Positions 7,381 to 14,031 of a stretch of DNA of 35,290 nt are shown piece by piece. The stretch covers positions 1-35,290 of the forward strand of contig NZ_LAHL01000017.1 of NCBI RefSeq assembly GCF_000966195.1. The letters are read 5' to 3'. The notes under the pieces are model-generated. The model had not been told where the DNA came from and searched no databases. It saw only the letters and a program-made list of their open reading frames with translations. Numbering within the stretch: the first letter of the stretch is position 1; each line of letters starts with the position of its first letter. This DNA is from Domibacillus robiginosus. GTDB taxonomy: Bacteria > Bacillota > Bacilli > Bacillales > Domibacillaceae. The position numbers and the translations under genes are program-made.

Positions 7381-7563
7381 TTATTTTTCTGCGTTAAGTA
7401 GGAGCTCGTTCAATTCTTTTAATTCCTTTTCCATTTCAACAAGCTTTTCTTCTGCTTTTAAAATGCCATGCCCGGTAGATTCTAGTTTTTCAATATCTCC
7501 CTGTACACGCATATAGTCCATTTTTAACTCTCTAATTTTGTATTCAATTTGTAACTTGTTCAT
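7381..7563 (-). CDS. Small coiled-coil protein, SE1832-like
   Basis: A 60-aa highly charged helical protein. Heptad spacing of Leu, Ile and Met (IRELKMDYMRVQGDIEKLES and EEKLVEMEKELKELNELL) predicts two helices forming a coiled-coil hairpin around the GHG turn near residue 32. The pattern KIRELKMDYMRVQGDIEKLEStG is close to my memory of the small SE1832-family proteins of Firmicutes, whose function is unknown. The ribosome binding site is AAAGGCGGG, 7 bases before the ATG. It lies just downstream, on the same strand, of the 35-aa gene and its terminator. Confidence 0.75.
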   Translation of the reverse strand: MNKLQIEYKIRELKMDYMRVQGDIEKLESTGHGILKAEEKLVEMEKELKELNELLLNAEK

Positions 7564-7602
7564 TGATAACCCGCCTTTTTTCTTTTAGTTTACCAAATAA
7601 AA

Positions 7603-7629
7603 AAGCTGTCTGTATAGAACAGACAGCTT
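7603..7629 (-). terminator. Terminator of the 35-aa gene
   Basis: The stem AAGCTGTCTG / CAGACAGCTT has a 7-base loop. Read on the minus strand it is followed by a T-run, 8 bases after the stop codon of the 35-aa gene. Confidence 0.85.
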
Positions 7630-7636
7630 CGATTAT

Positions 7637-7744
7637 TTAACGGGAAATCAAAAATTCAACAGCGAGGTTTAAGAAAAACACCGTATGGACCGCCGCGAAA
7701 ATAAGTCCGTGTTTGTTTAATCGTCTCATCAATAGTTGATCCAT
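7637..7744 (-). CDS. 35-aa single-span membrane protein
   Basis: A short gene: ATG, 35 codons, TAA. The protein begins MDQLLMRRLNKHG (basic, cytoplasmic) and continues with one hydrophobic stretch, LIFAAVHTVFFLNLAVEFLI, over residues 14-33. It has what a real gene needs: ribosome binding site GAGGTGAT at good spacing, a consensus-like sigma-A promoter, and its own terminator directly behind. I do not recognise a family. Its size and shape resemble small membrane proteins that tune transporters or kinases, but nothing in the sequence tells the partner. Cardiolipin synthase lies upstream on the same strand but ends in its own terminator. Confidence 0.7.
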   Translation of the reverse strand: MDQLLMRRLNKHGLIFAAVHTVFFLNLAVEFLISR

Positions 7745-7755
7745 ATCAATCACCT

Positions 7756-7816
7756 CGTAAATAGTTTGTAAATACATTTTAACATATGTTCACTAAATGT
7801 TCAAAAACTATTTACG
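7756..7816 (-). promoter_or_regulatory. Sigma-A promoter flanked by a 12-bp inverted repeat
   Basis: On the minus strand: TTGAAC (7799-7804), 17 bases, TAAAAT (7776-7781). The arms CGTAAATAGTTT (7756-7767) and AAACTATTTACG (7805-7816) are perfect complements. One arm abuts the -35 and the other covers the expected start of transcription. The arms are 49 bases apart centre to centre. Between them is also the palindrome AACATATGTT, in the spacer. This looks like an operator pair or looping site. Confidence 0.6.
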
Positions 7817-7830
7817 AAATTTCAACAAAA

Positions 7831-7853
7831 AAAGAAGCGATAAACGCTTCTTT
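7831..7853 (-). terminator. Terminator of cardiolipin synthase
   Basis: The stem AAAGAAGCG / CGCTTCTTT with loop ATAAA leads, on the minus strand, into a run of T. It overlaps the stop codon of the cls gene. Confidence 0.85.
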
Positions 7854-9312
7854 AAAGAATGGGTGATAGAAGGCGGGAAATAGATTCCTTGAATTTAATC
7901 CATTTAGAACGCTGCTGGTACAGCTCAGGTGTCAGTTCAAATGAAACGGTCATATCGTGCCAGAAAATTTTTGCCAGCCGCCTTCCTGTTTCGTAATCGT
8001 ACATAAAAGCATTTACTTCGAAATTCAACCGGAAACTGCGAACATCAATGTTTGCTGTACCGACGGAGCTTAACTTTTCATCTACCACAATGGTTTTAGC
8101 ATGAATAAAGCCGTCATCGTAAATGTAAATTTTAGCACCTGCTTTTAAGAGCTCGCCTGCATAGGAATAAGTGGCCCAATAGACGAAAGGATGATCCGGT
8201 TTGTTGGGAACCATAATTTTTACATCAATTCCGGACAAAGCGGCAATGCGAAGTGCGTCTAAAATGCTTGCATCTGGAATAAAATAAGGAGTCTGGATAT
8301 AAATAGACTTTCTCGCTATTGAGATCATTTGAAGATAGCCGCTCTTAATCTGATCCCATTCAGAATCCGGACCACTTGTTACAATCTGCATCGCCGTGTC
8401 ACCTGTTACATCCGGGACTGGAAACAAACGCTCTTCATACATAAAGTCATATCGTTTAGATGCCTGGTTCCAGTCTAAAATAAACCGTGTTTGCAGGGCG
8501 TGTACGGCGCTTCCTTCCACTCGCAGGTGGGTATCCCGCCAATAGCCAAAGGATGGATTTTTGCCCAGGTATTCATCACCGACGTTAAAGCCGCCAACGT
8601 AGCCAATTTGTCCATCAACTACAACGATTTTTCGGTGGTTTCGATAATTCAGCCGAAGGTTAATCAAAGGAATACGAGAAGGGAAAAAGGTTTCTACTAC
8701 ACCGCCTGCTTCAATCAGTTTTCGAAAATGTCTGCGCCGGAGCGTTCTAGAACCCATATCATCATACAAAACACGAACCTCTACACCCGAAAGTGCTTTT
8801 TCGGTTAAGAGAGTAATAATTTCCTGACCAAGCCGGTCGTTTCGGAAAATATAATATTGAACATGGATATGGTTTTTTGCTTTGCGCATGTCATCCATAA
8901 GAGCATCAAATTTTTCAGCACCATCTGTGAAAATATACACCTGGTTATCCTCGGATAAAACCGCATCATTATAGCTTAGCAGCATGGAAATGAGTTTTGT
9001 ATTTTCTTTAGTGTGCGGGTTGGCAAACTGATATATGCCGCGCTTAATGGCTCTTTTTTGATGGCTGATTTGTTCTTCAATGCCGATCTTTTTCTTGTCT
9101 TCCCAATCAAATAACCGCTGTCTGCTTAAATTCTGTCCAAAGATCAAATAAAGAATAAAACCAAGAAGCGGAAGGAAAAACAAGACCATCAGCCAGGCCC
9201 AGGTTGCACCTGCGTCACGCCGTTCAAGAAAAATAATAGCTGAAGCAAGCGCAAGATTCAGGGCAAATAATACGTAAGCAATCCATGGGAAAAAATGCAA
9301 TTCAATGATCAC
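7852..9312 (-). CDS. cls: Cardiolipin synthase
   Basis: A phospholipase-D-superfamily cardiolipin synthase of 486 aa, joining two phosphatidylglycerols at the membrane. Two N-terminal spans (PLDc_N, about residues 5-25 and 33-52, with the ERRDAGATWAWLMVLFFLP signature) precede two catalytic HKD motifs: HRKIVVVDG near residue 224 and HAKTIVVDE near 403, each followed by the conserved GG/GT and N residues. The length is usual for Bacillus ClsA/YwnE-type enzymes. The GTG start has GGAACGGTG upstream. A TTG 21 bases earlier is open but lacks a ribosome binding site. It is monocistronic, ending in its own terminator, and faces the sigma-W lipid kinase unit back to back. Confidence 0.93.
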   Translation of the reverse strand: MIIELHFFPWIAYVLFALNLALASAIIFLERRDAGATWAWLMVLFFLPLLGFILYLIFGQNLSRQRLFDWEDKKKIGIEEQISHQKRAIKRGIYQFANPHTKENTKLISMLLSYNDAVLSEDNQVYIFTDGAEKFDALMDDMRKAKNHIHVQYYIFRNDRLGQEIITLLTEKALSGVEVRVLYDDMGSRTLRRRHFRKLIEAGGVVETFFPSRIPLINLRLNYRNHRKIVVVDGQIGYVGGFNVGDEYLGKNPSFGYWRDTHLRVEGSAVHALQTRFILDWNQASKRYDFMYEERLFPVPDVTGDTAMQIVTSGPDSEWDQIKSGYLQMISIARKSIYIQTPYFIPDASILDALRIAALSGIDVKIMVPNKPDHPFVYWATYSYAGELLKAGAKIYIYDDGFIHAKTIVVDEKLSSVGTANIDVRSFRLNFEVNAFMYDYETGRRLAKIFWHDMTVSFELTPELYQQRSKWIKFKESISRLLSPIL

Positions 9313-9426
9313 GTTTATCACCGTTCCGTTCAATTAAAATAGTCACTTTCACTATACACGAAAAAGTCATAAATATCCGGATTGAAAAAGGAAAAAAGGG
9401 GAACATAAAGAAAGATTATAAAAAAT

Positions 9427-9452
9427 TGAAACACTTTTATAGAAGGAACGTA
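9427..9452 (+). promoter_or_regulatory. Second sigma-W promoter, before the 52-aa ORF and lipid kinase
   Basis: TGAAAC, exactly 16 bases, CGTA: the same full consensus and spacing as the promoter of the pspA operon. It lies in the gap between the divergent cls gene and the small ORF, giving a leader of about 25 bases to its ATG. Confidence 0.8.
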
Positions 9453-9484
9453 TAAACCATTAAAAGCGAAAAGGATGGATAATC

Positions 9485-9643
9485 ATGAAGAGTACAGATC
9501 GGACAAGACAGATTGTCGATAATCTTGCCAGGCTTGGTGTAAAAGCAACTGTTACAAAGTCAAGAGCAGCTCTGTGGAGTGCACTGCAATGTGGAGAAGC
9601 AAAAGTTCCGTTGAAGGCGGTTACTTCCTGCCACACAGGATAA
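9485..9643 (+). CDS. Small 52-aa protein, sigma-W unit
   Basis: An open frame from ATG to TAA with ribosome binding site AAAAGGATGG, placed between a consensus sigma-W promoter and the lipid kinase. The product starts MKSTDRTRQIVDNLARLGVK, is basic (net positive in the first half), has two cysteines (in ALQCGE and SCHTG) and no membrane span. It is not a family I recognise. It could be a stress peptide, a leader ORF coupled to the kinase (its stop is 18 bases before the kinase start), or chance. Position and ribosome binding site favour a real gene. Confidence 0.55.
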   Translation: MKSTDRTRQIVDNLARLGVKATVTKSRAALWSALQCGEAKVPLKAVTSCHTG

Positions 9644-9661
9644 GAGAGGGGTGTGCCATTT

Positions 9662-10546
9662 GTGCGTTTTGCGAGGGGGCTTTTACTATACAACGAGCAT
9701 GCTGGAAGTCAGAAGGAGCCAGTGATTGAGCAGGTTATTTCCGTTTTGCATGAAACGGTTGGGCGTATTGACCAGAAGATTATTAATGAGCCGGGAGCAG
9801 GGGAACGAATGTGTTATATGAATGCTGCTGATTATGATCTTGTTATTATCTACGGCGGGGATGGAACGGTTCACGAATGTATAAACGGTATTTCCCTACT
9901 GGACAAACGACCTATTGTTGCCGTGCTGCCGGGAGGAACCTGCAATGATTTTAGTCGAGCGATCGGCGTGCCAGAAGATTTAGAAGGGGCCTGCCGACTT
10001 TTAAAAACAGGCGTTGTCCGTACCATAGATCTTGGAACCATGAACGACCGTTTTTTTACAAATTTTTTGGGGATCGGCATGATTACAGACACTTCACAAA
10101 ACATTGATCCAGCCAAGAAAACAATGCTCGGCAAGATGAGTTATTATTTAAGTGCACTTGAAATGGTGCGCCATCCATCTTTTTTTTATTATATGATTGA
10201 AGCAGATGGAATGAAACTTGAAGGTGAGGCAGCGATGATTGTAGCATTAAATGGAAATTATATCGGGGCCTTTGATCTTCCTTTTAAAGCGGATAACGAA
10301 GATGGTTATCTAGAACTTATCATTGTAAAAGATTCTGGATTTCCGCTTGTAAAGGAAGTGCTTCAAACAAGGAAAATTAAAGAGACCGGAGAGCACGCAG
10401 CGAATCTTGAACATCATCAAGTTCAATCCTTCACGATTCAAACCAATCACCCGATGCAGATTGATATGGACGGAGAAGTTTACGCAGTAACACCCGCTGT
10501 ATGCGGCATTAAGAAAAGGCATATTCAAGTTATTGGTTCACCATAA
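9662..10546 (+). CDS. Diacylglycerol kinase family lipid kinase, second copy
   Basis: A 294-aa DAGK_cat/YegS-family lipid kinase. It has the N-terminal LYNEHAGS (family NPxSG variant), YGGDGTVHECINGI (about residues 63-76), LPGGTCNDFSRAIG (about 87-100) and a C-terminal DMDGE turn near residue 274. The NEHAG in place of NPxSG is shared with some YerQ-like paralogues. The GTG chosen follows GAGAGGGG by 10 bases; another GTG nine bases earlier is too close to that site. It shares only the family motifs with the kinase at 2136, so the two are diverged paralogues. A sigma-W promoter upstream suggests induction by envelope stress, perhaps to make phosphatidic acid from released diacylglycerol. That is inference. 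Confidence 0.86.
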   Translation: MRFARGLLLYNEHAGSQKEPVIEQVISVLHETVGRIDQKIINEPGAGERMCYMNAADYDLVIIYGGDGTVHECINGISLLDKRPIVAVLPGGTCNDFSRAIGVPEDLEGACRLLKTGVVRTIDLGTMNDRFFTNFLGIGMITDTSQNIDPAKKTMLGKMSYYLSALEMVRHPSFFYYMIEADGMKLEGEAAMIVALNGNYIGAFDLPFKADNEDGYLELIIVKDSGFPLVKEVLQTRKIKETGEHAANLEHHQVQSFTIQTNHPMQIDMDGEVYAVTPAVCGIKKRHIQVIGSP

Positions 10547-10582
10547 AAAGCGTCCCCCTTGAAAAAAGGCAGGACGCTTTTT
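10545..10582. terminator. Bidirectional terminator between lipid kinase and dedA
   Basis: The stem AAAAAGCGTCC / GGACGCTTTTT has a 16-base loop and A-rich and T-rich sides, so it can serve both converging genes. It begins at the stop codon of the kinase. Confidence 0.8.
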
Positions 10583-10606
10583 GGGTGAAGAAGAGCTTGT
10601 CCGTTT

Positions 10607-11221
10607 TTAAACAGAACGACTGCGGAACTTACGGATAAGCCAAATGACCGCTGCAATGAAAATAACAGCCAAAATCGCGTAAACAACATTTGAATAAACA
10701 TCCATGTAATCAACGACTGTATGCCAGGAATCTGAAAAAGCAGCGCCTAAATTAACGAGCACTGTATTCCAAATCAATGTTCCGGCAGTCGTAAACAAAA
10801 GAAATAAAAGAAAATTCATATTGGACATACCGGCTGGAATCGAAATTAAACTTCGAATAAGCGGAACCATACGGCAAAGAAACACCGTCCAAACGCCATA
10901 TTTATCGAACCAGGCGTCCGCCCGATGAATATCCTCATTTTTGACACGCAGAAACTTTCCATAACGAGCCACAATTTTCTCCATTGTTTTTACATCGAGT
11001 ATTAAGCCGATACCATATAAAATGACAGCCCCTACAACCGATCCGGCTGTGGACACCAGGACGACGCCTGTAACAGTCAAATTGGTTTGGCCGGTCATCA
11101 CACCGCCAAAGGTAAGAATGACTTCTGACGGAATCGGAGGGAATATATTTTCAAGTGCAATCAAGAAAAAAATGCCCCAGAGTCCATACTGCTCCATCAT
11201 TGAAATAATCCAGTTTTCCAT
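10607..11221 (-). CDS. DedA family membrane protein
   Basis: A 204-aa DedA/SNARE-associated family protein, a group that includes flippases returning undecaprenyl phosphate (UptA) or phosphatidylethanolamine across the membrane. Seen are the first span LWGIFFLIALENIFPPIPSE with its family ENxxPPIPSE re-entrant motif (about residues 12-31), the signature FLCRMVPLIRSLISIPAGMSNMNF near residues 120-143, and a last span ahead of the basic end RKFRSRSV. The ATG is 5 bases after GGAAAGGA; a 14-codon upstream extension is rejected for lack of a site. It has its own extended -10 promoter, so it is not simply the tail of the glycosyltransferase unit. The substrate cannot be told from sequence. Confidence 0.88.
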   Translation of the reverse strand: MENWIISMMEQYGLWGIFFLIALENIFPPIPSEVILTFGGVMTGQTNLTVTGVVLVSTAGSVVGAVILYGIGLILDVKTMEKIVARYGKFLRVKNEDIHRADAWFDKYGVWTVFLCRMVPLIRSLISIPAGMSNMNFLLFLLFTTAGTLIWNTVLVNLGAAFSDSWHTVVDYMDVYSNVVYAILAVIFIAAVIWLIRKFRSRSV

Positions 11222-11261
11222 AGTATTCCTTTCCGTGAAGAAGTTTTTCGTCTCGGGTGAC

Positions 11262-11270
11262 ATTATAGCA
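11262..11270 (-). promoter_or_regulatory. Extended -10 promoter of dedA
   Basis: On the minus strand TGC TATAAT, a consensus -10 with the TGn extension; the -35 region (near GTGAAC) is poor. It gives a leader of about 35 bases to the dedA ATG. Confidence 0.5.
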
Positions 11271-11311
11271 CGCGTCGTTACACGTTCACCACTAAAATGA
11301 GCGTCCCGCTT

Positions 11312-12430
11312 TTAAAGCGGAACAGACGAGGAGGCTTTCCCAAAAATGGCTGTTAATGTAGTCGTGAGCGTTTGTTCTTTTTCCAAACTATATTGATCAA
11401 GCCTTTTTTTCCATTTTCCTCGTTCAATATCACTGTCGATAATAGACGTAATTTGCTGTTCAACAGGAAGATCGTCTGTTAATTCGTAAATAAGCTCCCG
11501 TTTTTTTAAATAATCGGCATTAAACTCTTCCTGTCCGGGCAGGGCGTCAGAAATAAAAACGGGAAGCTCTTTTTCAAGCACTTCACTAACGGTAATACCA
11601 CCTGGTTTTGTAATGATCGCAGACGCTTCTTCATAAAACCGGTTCATTTCTTCACGGCTGCTTGTATAAGGAAGGGCTTTAATCCGCGGATTTTCAAGTT
11701 GTTCAATTTGTGCGCGCAGTTTTTCATTGTGACCGCACAGTACCTTATACGTATAAGAAAGTTTACGCTCATTCAAATGATGCAGCAGCTTTTCCAGCTG
11801 TCCAAGGCCGCTGTTTCCGCCTGCAACAAGAATAGATCGATGTTTTGAACGGACATGTCCCGTTGCAAAAGAAGGATGGACCGGAATGCCGGTTATATAA
11901 ATGCGGCTTGCTGAAACACCGAGCCTTATAAGCCACTTTTTGGCTTCCAGGTGAGGCACAAAATGATAATCTATATTGCGTTTTCCCCATACGTCACTGA
12001 CAAAAAAATCTGTGTAGACGTTGATCACAGGGACTCTAACTTTCTTCTGGCGCTTCAAGTGGTTCAGCAGCTTTGATGGATAGCTATGTGTACAGATAAT
12101 ATAGTCGGGACGCTCTTTTTCAATTAGTCGGGCAAGTCGAAACTCAAAATATTTATCCCACACATGCAGAGGCATTTGGTTGCTTCTTCTGCCGTCTGGC
12201 GTATACATAAATGATTTATAAAATTTGCTGTACGATTCCGGTTTTTTGCTGATCCACTGCATGTACATTTTCGAGACAACAGATTCCAGCGACTCATGGC
12301 AATAACTAAGGATATCTACAGTTTGAATATGCGCATCCGGCCGAACCATACTAATGTGTTCAATAACCGCTTCGGCTGCTTTGTGATGGCCCGATGACAG
12401 ACGAAATAAAGGAAGCACAATAATTTTCAT
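11312..12430 (-). CDS. UgtP/MGDG synthase-type glycosyltransferase
   Basis: A 372-aa GT28 enzyme of the processive diacylglycerol glucosyltransferase/MGDG-synthase family. Its N-terminal acceptor domain starts LPLFRLSSGHHKAAEAVIEH (glycine/His motif, residues 6-25). The C-terminal UDP-sugar domain shows VAGGNSGLGQLEKLL near 210 and ITKPGGITVSEVLEKELP near 300, with PGQEEFNADYL. UgtP of B. subtilis (about 382 aa) makes the glycolipid anchor of lipoteichoic acid; this protein could do the same or be a YkoN-like paralogue. The ribosome binding site is AAAGGAG, 9-10 bases before the ATG. It lies 15 bases after the second dedA gene in the same transcript, so glycolipid synthesis and a lipid flippase appear coupled. 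Confidence 0.86.
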   Translation of the reverse strand: MKIIVLPLFRLSSGHHKAAEAVIEHISMVRPDAHIQTVDILSYCHESLESVVSKMYMQWISKKPESYSKFYKSFMYTPDGRRSNQMPLHVWDKYFEFRLARLIEKERPDYIICTHSYPSKLLNHLKRQKKVRVPVINVYTDFFVSDVWGKRNIDYHFVPHLEAKKWLIRLGVSASRIYITGIPVHPSFATGHVRSKHRSILVAGGNSGLGQLEKLLHHLNERKLSYTYKVLCGHNEKLRAQIEQLENPRIKALPYTSSREEMNRFYEEASAIITKPGGITVSEVLEKELPVFISDALPGQEEFNADYLKKRELIYELTDDLPVEQQITSIIDSDIERGKWKKRLDQYSLEKEQTLTTTLTAIFGKASSSVPL

Positions 12431-12445
12431 CTCAACTTGACTCCT

Positions 12446-13030
12446 TTAACGGCGGGAATGTGACGATTTTTTCCATTTCATAATAAAGTGAACAACAAAC
12501 AAAACAAAAAAGACAGCACCAGCAATTGCCAGGTATTCTGGTTTGATTTGAATGTAAGAACTAATTAAAAAACCTGCTGACATATACAAAAGTACCCACA
12601 CAGAACCGCCTAAAACAGAGAGCGCAAGAAAACCAGGGATGGAAAATCTAGCGATTCCGGCGAAATATGGATTAAACTGGCGAACGCCAGGTATAAAAAA
12701 ACCGGCTAAAAGCGAGCGTGATAAATCCCAATGCATAATGGTTTTTCGAAGTCTTTTTTTGGTGACACCTAAATATTTCCCGTAGCGGTCCAAAAGCGGC
12801 TGGCCCACAATCCGGCCGAGTGTATAGCTGATTGCCATTCCGACTAATGTACCTGCTAAAAGAGAAGCAAAAGCACGAGGAAAGGAAATAGAGCCGTTTT
12901 TGGCAAGCATTCCTACATACACGTATAAGCTTTCTTCAGGCACAGGAATGCCGACGATGCCGAAAATGCCGGCCGCAAATAAAATAGCGTATCCATATTT
13001 CGCTAAATAGGTAATGACTAATGATTCCAT
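12446..13030 (-). CDS. DedA family membrane protein, second copy
   Basis: A 194-aa DedA-family protein. The family motif near the N-terminus is ILFAAGIFGIVGIPVPEESL (about residues 16-35), with acidic residues in place (PEE). The later signature FFIPGVRQFNPYFAGIARFSIPGF (about 111-134) keeps the conserved arginine. The tail is basic (MKWKKSSHSRR). It is about a third identical by eye to the other DedA here only in these motifs. The ribosome binding site is GTGAGGG. It is placed between the deacetylase and the glycosyltransferase genes with gaps of 33 and 15 bases, so the three probably form one operon. A lipid-carrier flipping role is a family inference. Confidence 0.88.
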   Translation of the reverse strand: MESLVITYLAKYGYAILFAAGIFGIVGIPVPEESLYVYVGMLAKNGSISFPRAFASLLAGTLVGMAISYTLGRIVGQPLLDRYGKYLGVTKKRLRKTIMHWDLSRSLLAGFFIPGVRQFNPYFAGIARFSIPGFLALSVLGGSVWVLLYMSAGFLISSYIQIKPEYLAIAGAVFFVLFVVHFIMKWKKSSHSRR

Positions 13031-13063
13031 TTAATCCCTCACTTTAAAACGAAGCAGCTTACT

Positions 13064-13768
13064 CTACGGTTCAGAACGATACAACGTACTCACTGTTACA
13101 AATGAAAAAGCAGCTGATTCTTTATCCGTTAAAAAAAGGCGCAATGCCTCCAGCATGACCATCGGCGCTTTTTCGTAAGCACCAAATGTATGGCCGCTGT
13201 CGTGCAAGGTAATAATGGCTCCGTTAAACCGGGCAAGCCGCAGCTTTTGGGCGAGTTTTTCAGGAGACATTTTTTTCTTCCAGTCTCCTGGAATAGAGGT
13301 CCACATAACCGTCTGCAGGGCATGTGCCTTCTGCAGGGTAAATGGATTAAAATGACCCCATGGCGGCCGGTACAGCTCCGCGCGCTTTCCGGTAATAGCT
13401 GCAAGGCAGCTGGCAGCCTCTGCAAGTTCCTGCTCCAGCCCGAGAGGTGAAAGAAGCCAGCTGGAAACATGACGGTTGTTATGAAGCCCGATCTCATGGC
13501 CTTCTTTTTCCATTCTACGAATCAAATCTGGATAAAGTTTCGCCTTTTCTCCAATAACAAAAAACGTAGCCTTTACATTATATTGTTTTAACAGGTCTAA
13601 TAGAAGAGGTGTGTAAGCGGGGTTTGGCCCATCATCAAAGGTCAGGGCAATTTCTGGGCGGTCAGGCCCTTGCTTTTTCACTGCTTTTGCGCAGGACCGT
13701 GCATAAATTGTTGGCAGAACAGTCCATGAAGCAGCAAGAAGCAGTCCAGCTGTTAACAACTTTTTCAT
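13064..13768 (-). CDS. Polysaccharide deacetylase (NodB domain), exported
   Basis: A 234-aa carbohydrate esterase family 4 enzyme. An N-terminal signal or anchor (KKLLTAGLLLAASWTVLPTI) sends it outside the membrane. The NodB domain shows motif 1 ALTFDDGPNP (catalytic and metal Asp pair, about residues 42-51), motif 2 HEIGLHNNRH (metal His pair in an HNNRH form, where most members have HSxxH or HTxxH), motif 3 RPPWG near 130, and motif 5 TLHDSG near 190. It would deacetylate a wall or surface glycan; the exact substrate is not readable. It is the first gene of the minus-strand operon with dedA and the glycosyltransferase. A strong bidirectional terminator upstream isolates it. Confidence 0.87.
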   Translation of the reverse strand: MKKLLTAGLLLAASWTVLPTIYARSCAKAVKKQGPDRPEIALTFDDGPNPAYTPLLLDLLKQYNVKATFFVIGEKAKLYPDLIRRMEKEGHEIGLHNNRHVSSWLLSPLGLEQELAEAASCLAAITGKRAELYRPPWGHFNPFTLQKAHALQTVMWTSIPGDWKKKMSPEKLAQKLRLARFNGAIITLHDSGHTFGAYEKAPMVMLEALRLFLTDKESAAFSFVTVSTLYRSEP

Positions 13769-13823
13769 TTAAAAGCTCCATTTCACAATATCATCTTATT
13801 TTTATTATAATTGCCCTATCCAG

Positions 13824-13861
13824 AAAACACAAAACCCGCCTGTCGGCGGGTTTTGTGTTTT
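13824..13861. terminator. Strong bidirectional terminator
   Basis: A perfect 17-bp stem (AAAACACAAAACCCGCC and its complement) with loop TGTC. It lies upstream of the deacetylase gene, where no annotated gene ends, so it must close either an unseen minus-strand transcript or read-through. Confidence 0.85.
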
Positions 13862-13995
13862 CATATAAAATTCAGTTGATTAAAAAAATCTTGTCTTTCC
13901 AAGAAGGTGGACGAGAGAGCAGAGTAACGCTTTTTAATGTCATATGCTGCACAACCGGCAACTGACATTAAGAGCAGGAGCTTATCAAGAGCATG
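13862..13995. other. Unassigned segment between two terminators, with a 9-bp inverted repeat
   Basis: This stretch lies between the terminator at 13824-13861 and that at 13996-14031. It has no gene with a ribosome binding site. It contains the perfect inverted repeat TTAATGTCA (13934-13942) / TGACATTAA (13963-13971) around a 20-base loop. It could be a small RNA, an operator, or a relic; a 35-codon minus-strand frame in it has no ribosome binding site. Confidence 0.3.
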
Positions 13996-14031
13996 AATAC
14001 AAAAAAAACGCCTGTTGGCGTTTTTGTATTA
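13996..14031. terminator. Terminator of the CBS/CorC-domain gene
   Basis: The stem ACGCC / GGCGT is extended by A/T pairs (AATACAAAA with TTTTTGTATT) and has loop TGTT, T-rich when read on the minus strand. It overlaps the stop codon of the upstream minus-strand gene. Confidence 0.75.

Noticed and set aside
9653-9661. Earlier GTG start of the second lipid kinase
   Set aside because: It lies two bases after the GAGAGGGG site, too close for initiation; the GTG nine bases on is better placed.
13873-13980. 35-codon minus-strand frame between the two terminators
   Set aside because: It starts at an ATG without any ribosome binding site and has no promoter that I can see.
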